Part shown: positions 1 to 7,000 of the stretch, piece after piece | Numbering within the stretch: the stretch's first letter is position 1 | Layout of the letters: the number at the start of each line of letters is the position of its first letter | NCBI GenBank assembly: GCA_937995555.1 | Contig: CALKJX010000346.1 | Location: 1 to 10,839 of the forward strand | Direction: 5' to 3' | From: an uncultured Elioraea sp. | Lineage (GTDB): Bacteria; Pseudomonadota; Alphaproteobacteria; Acetobacterales; Acetobacteraceae | Length of the DNA: 10,839 nucleotides | Notes under the pieces: model-generated | What the model was told of the DNA's origin: nothing | Seen by the model: only the letters and a program-made list of their open reading frames with translations | Database searches by the model: none | Made by a program: the position numbers and the translations under genes

Positions 1-248
1 TCGAGCCCGTCCATGCGCGGCATCTTGATGTCGAGCACGGCGAGATCGACCGGCTTGGCGGTGATCCCGTGCAGCGCGCTCTCGCCGTCGGTATAGGTGC
101 GCACCTGGTAGCCTTCGGCCTCCAGCGTCATCGCGAGCGAGGTGAGGATGTTGCGGTCGTCGTCGACCAGGGCGATGGTCTGCGGCATCGGGGCCTCGGC
201 CAAGGGAACGGGCTGGGTGGAGGCCTGGGGGGTCATGAAGGTCTGCAT
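1..248 (-). CDS. chvI: ChvI-like response regulator, N-terminal part (cut by window edge)
   Basis: This is the receiver domain of a two-component response regulator, read from the minus strand and truncated at base 1, so the DNA-binding domain is outside the window. The visible protein has the acidic cluster LVDDDRN near its start, an ILTSL helix, and the phosphoacceptor region AVLDIKMPRMDGL, whose Asp in LDIKMP is the predicted phosphorylation site. The opening TIALVDDDRNILTSL is characteristic of ChvI, partner of the sensor kinase ChvG/ExoS in Alphaproteobacteria, which controls envelope, acid and central-metabolism genes. The nearby pckA fits: chvI and pckA are neighbours in many Alphaproteobacteria. 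The start is uncertain: ATGs at 248, 236 and 188 are in frame, and the one at 188 lies directly before the conserved domain; none has a good ribosome binding site. The family call is fairly sure, the ChvI name a little less so without the C-terminus. Confidence 0.85.
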   Translation of the reverse strand, partial: MQTFMTPQASTQPVPLAEAPMPQTIALVDDDRNILTSLAMTLEAEGYQVRTYTDGESALHGITAKPVDLAVLDIKMPRMDGL

Positions 249-303
249 GGGCCCCAGGCTGACGCGCCATTGTGGCTGATCTCGGACGGAACGTGAACGG
301 ATC

Positions 304-1065
304 ATGGCACGTGCATCGGAGAACACGATTCGCCCACCTGAGGTTGCGGCGCGCGCGCTGATTCGCGGCGCGAAGGAGGCCACACTCGCCACCGTCTCGG
401 CCTCGGGGCAGCCCTTCGCCTCGCTGGTGACGCCGGCGACCGCGCCCGACCTGACGGTGCTGCTCTTCCTGTCGCAGCTTTCCGGCCATACCCGGCACCT
501 GATGGCCGATGCGCGCTGTTCGCTGCTGTTCGTGGGTGCCCCGGCCGGGCCGAACCCGCAGAAGCGGCCGCGCGTGACGGTCACCGGGGTCGCGGAACGG
601 GTCGAGGGCGAGGAGGGCGCCTCCCTCAAGGCGCGTTGGCTCGCGCGCCACCCCTATGCCGGGCTCTACGCGGACCTGCCGGATTTCGCGCTCTGGCGGG
701 TGGTGCCGCAGGAGGCGTTGTATGTCGGCGGGTTCGCCATGGCCCGCCGCGTGCCAGGCTCGGCGCTGCGGCCGGATGCTGGCGCAGTGGCGGCGCTGGC
801 CGCGGCGGAGGCCGAGATCCTCGACCATGTGAACGCCGAACACGCGGACACGGTCGCGGTGATCGTCCGTCGGCTGCTCGGCCGGGCCGGCCGCGGCTGG
901 CGCATGGCGGGGGTTGACGTGGACGGCTGCGACTTCGCGCGCGGGAACCGGGTGGCGCGTTTGGCGTTCCCGGCGTCGGTCCAGGACGCGGACGGGGTTC
1001 GCAAGGCCCTGATCCTGGCCGCGCGGGCGGCGCGGGGGGCAACTCAAAATCTGGGCGAGTCATAA
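304..1065 (+). CDS. HugZ-type pyridoxamine-phosphate-oxidase-like protein with DUF2470 domain
   Basis: A 253-residue cytoplasmic protein with two domains. Residues about 12-150 form a split-barrel FMN-binding fold of the pyridoxamine 5'-phosphate oxidase type: ATLATVSASGQPFASLV at 27-43, the RPRVTVTG strand at 88-95, and WRVVPQEALYVGGFAMA at 131-147. Residues about 168-243 form a DUF2470 domain with the typical DHVNAEHAD segment (H175, H180). This architecture is that of the HugZ family, some members of which bind or degrade heme; many others have no proven substrate, so a heme role here is inference from the family. No signal peptide or membrane segment is visible. The gene diverges from the chvI-like gene and lies 97 bases before pckA in the same direction. 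The start at 304 has only a weak upstream purine stretch, but no better ATG precedes the conserved domain. Confidence 0.85.
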   Translation: MARASENTIRPPEVAARALIRGAKEATLATVSASGQPFASLVTPATAPDLTVLLFLSQLSGHTRHLMADARCSLLFVGAPAGPNPQKRPRVTVTGVAERVEGEEGASLKARWLARHPYAGLYADLPDFALWRVVPQEALYVGGFAMARRVPGSALRPDAGAVAALAAAEAEILDHVNAEHADTVAVIVRRLLGRAGRGWRMAGVDVDGCDFARGNRVARLAFPASVQDADGVRKALILAARAARGATQNLGES

Positions 1066-1162
1066 GTTTTTTGCCATTTTTTGACCCCGCTTCTCGGCGA
1101 CCCTGATCTCGGGGCGAGCGCGCCCGCCCTGCCTGCCGACAGAACCACGCGAGGAGACGCCC
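1066..1162 (+). promoter_or_regulatory. AT-rich upstream region of pckA with phased T-tracts and a possible promoter
   Basis: The gap between the HugZ-type gene and pckA contains an AT-rich patch that stands out in this GC-rich DNA. Two copies of TTTTTTG start at 1067 and 1077, exactly one helical turn apart. The second copy runs into TTGACC (1081-1086), a good -35 element; 17 bases further is TGATCT, a poor -10 element. Repeats on one DNA face suggest a bent site or the binding site of a dimeric regulator; the ChvI-like protein encoded nearby is a candidate, but this is inference. A GAGGAGA ribosome binding site at 1150-1156 fixes the pckA start. Confidence 0.4.
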
Positions 1163-2752
1163 ATGCCGCAGCCGACCATCGCCGTTCCCGGCCTTGCCCC
1201 CACGCGGACCGTGCGCGCGAACCTCGCCGCGCCGGTGCTGATCGAGGCGGCGGTGGCGCGGGGGGAGGGTCGGCTCGCCGCCTCCGGCGCGCTGGTGGTC
1301 AACACCGGCCAGCACACCGGCCGCAGCCCCGGCGACAAGTATGTGGTCGAGGAGCCCTCGGTGAGGGATCAGATCGACTGGGGCGCGGTGAACCAGCCCC
1401 TGTCGCCGGATCGCTTCGCCATGCTGCGCGGCCGCGTCGCCGGGTATCTCGCCGGCCAGGAGCTGTTCGTCCAGGACCTCTACGCCGGGGCGGACCCGGC
1501 GCACCGTATCCGCGTGCGCGTGGTCACCACGGGCGCCTGGCATGCGCTGTTCGCGCGCAACATGTTCATCCGCCCCGCGGCGGACGACGTCGACGGCTTC
1601 GTGCCGGACTGGACCATCCTCCACGCGCCCGGGTTCCACGCGGATCCGAGGCTCGACGGCACGCGCGGCGACTGCGCGATCGCGCTGTCGTTCGACTGGC
1701 GGGAAGTGGTGATCTGCGGCACGTCCTACGCGGGCGAGATCAAGAAGTCGATCTTCACCGTGATGAACCACCTGCTGCCCGAGCGTGACGTGCTGCCGAT
1801 GCACTGTTCGGCCAATATCGGCGCGCAGGGCGACGTGGCGCTGTTCTTCGGGCTTTCCGGCACCGGCAAGACCACGCTCTCCTCCGACCCGGCGCGGCGG
1901 CTGATCGGCGACGACGAGCACGGCTGGGGCGAGAGCGGCACGTTCAACCTCGAAGGCGGCTGCTACGCCAAGGTGATCCGGCTGGATCCCGAGGCCGAGC
2001 CGCAGATCTGGTCGGCCATGCACCGCTTCGGCACGGTGCTGGAGAACGTGGTCGTCGACGAGACCACGGGCGTGCTCGACCTTGAGGATGCGCGCCACAC
2101 CGAGAACACGCGCGCCTGCTATCCGATCGAGTTCATCGCGGGTGCGCTGCCGGGTGGGCGCGCCGGGCAGCCGCGCCACGTCTTCATGCTGACCGCGGAT
2201 GCGTTCGGCGTGCTGCCGCCGATCGCGAAGCTCACGCCCGAGCAGGCGATGTACCACTTCCTGTCGGGCTACACCGCGCGCGTGGCCGGCACCGAGAAGG
2301 GGCTCGGGAGCGAGCCGAAGGCGACCTTCTCGGCCTGTTTCGGCGCCCCCTTCCTGCCCCGTCCGCCATCCGTCTACGGCCGGATGCTGGCTGAGCGGAT
2401 CGCGCGCCACGGTGCGACGTGCTGGCTGGTCAGTACGGGCTGGACGGGCGGCGCCCATGGGGTCGGGCGGCGGATGCGCATCGCCGATACCCGCGCGCTG
2501 CTGGCGGCGGCCCTTGACGGCAGCCTCGCGCGCGCGCCGATGCGCCAGGACCCGTTTTTCGGCTTCGCGGTACCGACGGCCTGCCCGGGCGTCGATGCGC
2601 GCGTGCTCGACCCGCGCGGGACCTGGGCCGATGGCGCCGCCTACGACGCGGCTGCGCGGGAGCTCGTCGGGCGGTTCGAGCGCAACTTCGAGCGCTTCGC
2701 CGCCGAGGTGGACGACCGCGTGCGCGGGGCGGCGATCCGCGCCGCTGCGTGA
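1163..2752 (+). CDS. pckA: Phosphoenolpyruvate carboxykinase (ATP)
   Basis: ATP-dependent PEP carboxykinase converts oxaloacetate plus ATP to phosphoenolpyruvate, CO2 and ADP, the first committed step of gluconeogenesis from organic acids, in the cytoplasm. At 529 residues it is full length. Visible landmarks are NTGQHTGRSPGDKY with the oxaloacetate-binding Arg at 54, GEIKKS with metal-ligand Lys195, MHCSAN with metal-ligand His214, the P-loop GLSGTGKTT at 230-238 (K236), and the second kinase motif IGDDEHGW at 248-255 (D250, D251). The P-loop form GLSGTGKTTLS marks the ATP rather than the GTP family. GAGGAGA lies seven bases before the ATG. The gene follows the HugZ-type gene but probably has its own promoter in the AT-rich gap. 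It ends convergently with the mini-CobW gene, and both stop codons are part of one hairpin. Confidence 0.97.
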   Translation: MPQPTIAVPGLAPTRTVRANLAAPVLIEAAVARGEGRLAASGALVVNTGQHTGRSPGDKYVVEEPSVRDQIDWGAVNQPLSPDRFAMLRGRVAGYLAGQELFVQDLYAGADPAHRIRVRVVTTGAWHALFARNMFIRPAADDVDGFVPDWTILHAPGFHADPRLDGTRGDCAIALSFDWREVVICGTSYAGEIKKSIFTVMNHLLPERDVLPMHCSANIGAQGDVALFFGLSGTGKTTLSSDPARRLIGDDEHGWGESGTFNLEGGCYAKVIRLDPEAEPQIWSAMHRFGTVLENVVVDETTGVLDLEDARHTENTRACYPIEFIAGALPGGRAGQPRHVFMLTADAFGVLPPIAKLTPEQAMYHFLSGYTARVAGTEKGLGSEPKATFSACFGAPFLPRPPSVYGRMLAERIARHGATCWLVSTGWTGGAHGVGRRMRIADTRALLAAALDGSLARAPMRQDPFFGFAVPTACPGVDARVLDPRGTWADGAAYDAAARELVGRFERNFERFAAEVDDRVRGAAIRAAA

Positions 2753-2770
2753 GGCCGGTCAGCCGGCCTC
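2751..2770. terminator. GC hairpin between convergent pckA and mini-CobW genes
   Basis: Perfect 8-base arms GAGGCCGG and CCGGCCTC enclose a TCAG loop. The left arm begins inside the TGA stop of pckA (2750-2752), and the stop of the minus-strand gene (2759-2761) lies in the loop. No T-run follows on either side, so this would be a U-poor bidirectional terminator or an mRNA 3'-end stabiliser. Confidence 0.55.
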
Positions 2771-3088
2771 GAGCCTGAACCGCGTGGCCACCAGCGGGTC
2801 GTCGAGGGCAGCCGCATCGGCGCGGGCGCTGCGCACCTCCACCCGGTCGAACCAGGGGGCCGCGCCGGTCGCGCGGCGCAGGAACAGCGCGTGCAGCGCC
2901 GCAGCCAACGATGCCCAGCCACCGCAGCAGGGGCAGGTGGCGCCGTGGGCGGGCCGCTCCGGCGCCAGCCGCTCGACCAGCGGGTTGCCGCGCGGCGCCA
3001 GCGCCGTCTCGTCCACCACGAGCGCCACCCCCGGCGGTGGTCCGCCCGGGCGCGGTGCGGCGAAGCGGACGGGAATGCGGTCGTCCAT
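2759..3088 (-). CDS. Miniature COG0523/CobW-like protein without P-loop
   Basis: A 109-residue protein that, read by eye, follows the first half of a COG0523 (CobW/Zng1-type) metallochaperone GTPase with a deletion. IPVRF at 5-9 matches the IPVTVLTG strand of the family, but the GxxGxGKTT nucleotide loop that should follow is replaced by a Pro/Gly stretch (PRPGGPPPG, 12-20). VALVVDETAL...NPLVE resembles the family's VIVNEFGE...LLVE strand and switch. TCPCC at 51-55 keeps the CxCC metal-binding motif (C52, C54, C55). ALHALFLRRATG...FDRVEV and DDPLVATRFRLEAG match the following helix, strand and helix, where the protein ends. It lacks the NKxD motif and the C-terminal domain, so GTP hydrolysis is not expected. 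It is transcribed away from sahR-metH across a shared palindrome. The start at 3088 is preferred because an alternative ATG at 3106 lies inside the palindrome. Homology is a pattern judgement; a metal- or cobalamin-related role is inference. Confidence 0.7.
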   Translation of the reverse strand: MDDRIPVRFAAPRPGGPPPGVALVVDETALAPRGNPLVERLAPERPAHGATCPCCGGWASLAAALHALFLRRATGAAPWFDRVEVRSARADAAALDDPLVATRFRLEAG

Positions 3089-3093
3089 GGCTC

Positions 3094-3115
3094 GACATAA
3101 AGACATGTTTATGTC
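3094..3115. promoter_or_regulatory. Palindromic operator, probable SahR site
   Basis: Perfect 8-base inverted arms GACATAAA (3094-3101) and TTTATGTC (3108-3115) are separated by six bases. It is the most AT-rich stretch near here and lies between divergent start codons. Size, symmetry and AT-rich core fit an ArsR-family dimer. SahR regulators of methionine-cycle genes are known to bind AT-rich palindromes in front of metH, ahcY and related genes, and their own genes often lie next to the site. The outward half of each arm also reads as a -10-like TATGTC, so bound repressor would cover both promoters. Confidence 0.75.
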
Positions 3116-3123
3116 ATTGGCAA
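3095..3123 (-). promoter_or_regulatory. Possible leaderless promoter of the mini-CobW gene
   Basis: On the minus strand TTGCCA (3123-3118) and TTATGT (3100-3095) are spaced by 17 bases and overlap the palindrome. Transcription would begin about seven bases after the -10 element, at or next to the ATG at 3088, giving a leaderless message; this agrees with the absence of a ribosome binding site there. Confidence 0.35.
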
Positions 3124-3127
3124 GCGC

Positions 3128-4090
3128 ATGCGTGAGGTCCTCGCCGCTCTGCGGGCCATCGCCGAACCGACCCGGCTCCGCCTCGTCGCGCTCGCGGCCG
3201 AAGGCGAGTGGTGCGTCGCCGACCTGGTCGAGATTCTCGGCCAGTCCCAGCCCCGGCTGTCGCGCCATCTCAAGCTGCTGACCGACGCCGGCGTCCTCGA
3301 CCGCGCCCGCGAGGGCGCCAACATCTATTTCCGCTTGGCCGAAACCCCGGGCGGCGCGCTCGCGCGCTCGGCGCTCGCCCGGCTGCCCGAGGACGATCCG
3401 CAGCTCGCCGCCGACCGTCACCGCGCCCGGTCCCTCCGCGCGGCCCGTGCCCGCGCCGCCTCCGCCGCCTTCCAGGCCAACCCGACCGCCTGGGACGAAC
3501 TCCGCGCGCTCGACCTGCCTGCTGCCGCAATCGAGGCCCGCCTGCTCGCCGATCTGCCGCCCGGGCCGCTTGGCCGGCTGCTCGACATCGGCACCGGCAC
3601 CGGGCGGATGCTGGAACTGCTCGGGCCCCGCGCCGAGTGCGCCACGGGGATCGACCTCTCGCGCGAGATGCTTGCCCTCGCCCGCGCGCGGTTGAGCGCG
3701 GCCGGGCTCGCCCACTGCGCGCTGCGCCAGGCCGACATGACGCGGCTGCCCTACGGCCCGGCCTCGTTCGACCTGATCACCCTCTCGATGGTGCTGCACT
3801 ACGCCGACGATCCGCCGGAGGTGTTGGCCGAGGCCGCGCGCGTGCTCGCCCCCGGCGGCACGCTGGCGATCATCGACCTCGCCCCGCACGGCGACGACGC
3901 GCTGGTGCGCCGGCTCGCGCATCGCTGGGCGGGCTTTCCCGCGCCGCAGCTCGCCGCCTGGCTCGCCGCCGCCGGGTTCGCCTCGCGCCCCGCCGTGGTC
4001 ATTCCGGGTCCGCTCACCGTGCACCTCCATCTCGCCGCCCGCCCCGTACCCGCGCCCGCGCCCCAGGGCGCGGCCCGCATCGACGCCTGA
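3128..4090 (+). CDS. sahR: SahR-like regulator: ArsR winged helix fused to SAM-dependent methyltransferase-type domain
   Basis: A 320-residue fusion. Residues about 1-75 are an ArsR-type winged helix: LRAIAEPTRLRLVALAAEG, the recognition helix SQPRLSRHLKLL at 40-51, and the wing DRAREGANIYFRL at 58-70. After a helical linker with AWDELRALDLP (121-131), residues about 145-305 form a class I methyltransferase fold: LLDIGTGTGR (151-160), acidic D175 in GIDLS, QADMTRLPY (201-209) and VLAPGGTLAIID (239-250). The metal-binding ELCVCDL motif of classic ArsR proteins is not present; the equivalent reads EWCVADL with one Cys. The same fusion is found in SahR, which senses S-adenosylhomocysteine and represses methionine-cycle genes, with the second domain binding ligand rather than catalysing. 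Position eight bases before metH, and a palindrome 12 bases before its own ATG, support this and autoregulation. No clear ribosome binding site precedes the ATG. Confidence 0.88.
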   Translation: MREVLAALRAIAEPTRLRLVALAAEGEWCVADLVEILGQSQPRLSRHLKLLTDAGVLDRAREGANIYFRLAETPGGALARSALARLPEDDPQLAADRHRARSLRAARARAASAAFQANPTAWDELRALDLPAAAIEARLLADLPPGPLGRLLDIGTGTGRMLELLGPRAECATGIDLSREMLALARARLSAAGLAHCALRQADMTRLPYGPASFDLITLSMVLHYADDPPEVLAEAARVLAPGGTLAIIDLAPHGDDALVRRLAHRWAGFPAPQLAAWLAAAGFASRPAVVIPGPLTVHLHLAARPVPAPAPQGAARIDA

Positions 4091-4098
4091 GGAACGCC

Positions 4099-7000
4099 AT
4101 GTCCCGCCCCCATCTGCTCGACGCCCTGCGCGATCACGTCCTGCTCTGCGATGGCGGCTTCGGCGCGCGCATCCAGGCGATGACGCTCGACATCGAGCGC
4201 GACTTCCTGGGCAAGGAGAACTGCACCGAGGTGCTGCTGCTCTCGCGCCCCGACATCGTGCGCGAGATCCATCGCGGCTACTACGAGGCCGGCGCCGACA
4301 TGGTGGAGACCAACACCTTCGGCGCCTCGCCGATCACGCTCGCCGAGTTCGGACTCGAGGATCACGCCTTCGCGCTGAACAAGGCCGCGGTCGAGCTCGC
4401 GCGCGAAGCGGCCGAACAGTTCAGCGACGGCCGGCACCGCTGGGTGGTCGGCTCGATCGGTCCGGGAACGAAACTGCCGACCCTCGGCAACATCGACTAC
4501 GACACGCTGGAAGCGGCGCTGACCGTGCAGGCCGAAGGGCTGATCGCCGGCGGGGCGGATGCGATCCTGATCGAGACCTGTCAGGACACGCTGCAGATCA
4601 AGGCGGCGGTGAACGGCGTGAAGATCGCGCGCGCGCGCGCCGGCAAGGACGACCTGCCGGTGCTCGTGCAGGTGACGGTCGAGACCACCGGCACGCTGCT
4701 GGTCGGCCCCGACATCTCGGCCGCGGCGACCGTGATCCATGCGCTCGACGTGCCGCTGATCGGGCTCAACTGCGCCACCGGACCGCAGGAGATGGCGGAG
4801 CATGTGCGCTGGCTGGCGCAGAACTGGCCGGGCCTCATCAGCGTGCAGCCGAATGCCGGCCTGCCCGAGCTGGTCGACGGCAGGACGCACTATCCGCTCA
4901 CACCCGAGGAGCTCGCGGTCTGGCTGGAGCGTTTCGTCGCCGAGGATGGCGTGAACCTGATCGGCGGCTGCTGCGGCACCAACAACAACCACATCGCCGC
5001 GCTGGATGCGATGCTGCGCAAGCGGGCCGGCGCCGCACGCCGCCCCGCGCCGGCGCCGCGCAAGCCCGTCTGGGTGCCGTCGGTCGCCTCGCTCTACACC
5101 GCGACCGCGCTCCGCCAGGAGAACGCCTATTTCTCGATCGGCGAGCGCTGCAACGCCAACGGCTCGAAGAAGTGGCGCGAGCTCCAGGCCGCGAATGACT
5201 GGGACGGCTGCGTGGCGATGGGCCGCGAGCAGGTGGGCGAGGGATCGAACAGCCTCGACATCTGCACCGCCTTCGTCGGCCGCGACGAGCTCTACGAGAT
5301 GAGCGAGGTCGTGAAGCGCTTCACCTCGTCGGTGAACGCGCCGCTGGTGATCGACAGCACCGAGACCAACGTGATCGAGGCGGCGCTGAAGCTGCACGGC
5401 GGCAAGCCGATCATCAACTCGATCAATTTCGAGGAGGGCGAGCGCGCCGCGCGCGACCGCATGATCCTCGCGAAGAAGTTCGGCGCCGCGGTGATCGCGC
5501 TGACCATCGACGAGGCCGGCATGGCCAAGACCGCCGAGGACAAGCTGCGCATCGCGAAGCGTCTCGTCGAGTTCGCCTGCGACCGCCACGGCCTGCCGCA
5601 ATCGGACCTGCTGATCGATCCGCTCACCTTCACCATCGCCACCGGCAACGAGGACGACCGCAAGCTCGGGCAGTGGACGCTCGAAGGGATCAGGATGATC
5701 CGCGAGGCGTTCCCGGATATCCAGATCATCCTCGGGCTCTCGAACATCTCGTTCGGGCTGAACCCGGCCGCGCGGCACGTGCTGAACTCGGTGTTCCTCG
5801 ATCATGCGCTGCGCGCGGGCATGACCGGCGCGATCGTGCATGTCTCCAAGATCAAGCCGCTGCACCAGATCGCGCCCGAGGAGGTGCAGGTGGCCGAGGA
5901 CCTGATCTTCGATCGCCGCCGCGAGGGCTACGATCCGCTCCAGCGCATGCTCGAGCTGTTCGCCGACCGCAAGGCGGCCGACACCGGCAAGCGCAGGCGT
6001 GCCGAGACGGTGGAGGAGCGGCTGAAGGACCGCATCGTCGACGGCGACCGCAAGGGGCTGGAGGACGATCTCGCCCAGGCGATGGCCAAGGGGATCGCAC
6101 CGCTCGACATCATCAACACCATCCTGCTCGACGGCATGAAGGTGGTGGGCGAGCTGTTCGGCGCGGGCAAGATGCAGCTTCCCTTCGTGCTGCAATCGGC
6201 CGAGACCATGAAGGCGGCGGTGGCGTATCTCGAGCCGCACATGGAACGGGTCGAGGGCCAGAGCAAGGGCACGGTCGTGCTCGCCACCGTCAAGGGCGAC
6301 GTGCACGACATCGGCAAGAACCTGGTCGACATCATCCTCACCAACAACGGCTACCGGGTGATCAACCTGGGCATCAAGGTGCCGCTCGCGGAGATGCTGA
6401 AGGCGGCGAACGAGAACCGCGCGCACGCGATCGGCATGAGCGGGCTGCTGGTGAAGTCCACGGTCGTGATGCGCGAGAACCTCGAGGAGATGACGCGGCT
6501 CGGGCTGGACATCCCGGTGTTCCTCGGCGGTGCGGCGCTCACGCGCAACTACGTCGAGGAGGATTGCGCGCTCGCCTATGGCGCCGGCCGTGTGGCCTAT
6601 GCGCGCGATGCCTTCGACGGGCTCCATCTCATGGACAAGGTGGTCGGCGGGCAGTTCGACGACTATCTCGCTGCGGTGCAGGCGAAGCGGCGCGGCAAGC
6701 CCAGCAACACGCGGCGCAAGCTCGGCGAGGCGGCGGATGCGGCGGTCGCGCCTGTCGATCGCGCCTATGCCCGGGCGCGGCGCCGGCGGCTGGCGGATGG
6801 GTACGTGCCGCCCACCCCGCCCTTCTGGGGCCCGCGCCTGCTCGAAGCGCCGACCAAGGCGGTGGTGCCGTTCATCAATGAGCGCTCGCTCTACCAGTTC
6901 CAGTGGGGCTTCCGGAAACAGGGGCGGCGGCTCGAGGACTTCCTCGGCTGGGCGAAGCAGGAGCTGCGCCCGGTGCTGAAGCGGATGCTGCGGCTCTGCG

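Noticed and set aside
69..296. Plus-strand frame of 75 codons at the left edge
   Set aside because: It is antisense to the clear receiver domain of the ChvI-like regulator.
626..2458. 610-codon minus-strand frame opposite the HugZ-type gene and pckA
   Set aside because: It crosses two real genes in antisense, has low-complexity Arg/Pro/Ala composition and no motif.
2759..3088. The small CobW-like gene as a decayed pseudogene
   Set aside because: Considered seriously, but the frame is intact, the CxCC motif is kept, and it has a regulated promoter position and a 3' hairpin. Conservation in relatives would settle it.
3208..4098. Upstream extension of the metH frame
   Set aside because: The extension is an out-of-frame reading of sahR, Arg/Pro-rich and without homology; MetH homology starts at 4099, which also has a ribosome binding site.
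3089..4098. SAM or SAH riboswitch controlling metH
   Set aside because: Only 37 bases separate the operator arms' far edge and surroundings from the sahR start and 8 bases separate sahR from metH, too little for a riboswitch; a protein operator explains control.
4626..4640. Alternating CG run as a functional element
   Set aside because: It encodes ordinary Ala/Arg codons within MetH and is short; no reason to assign a role beyond composition.
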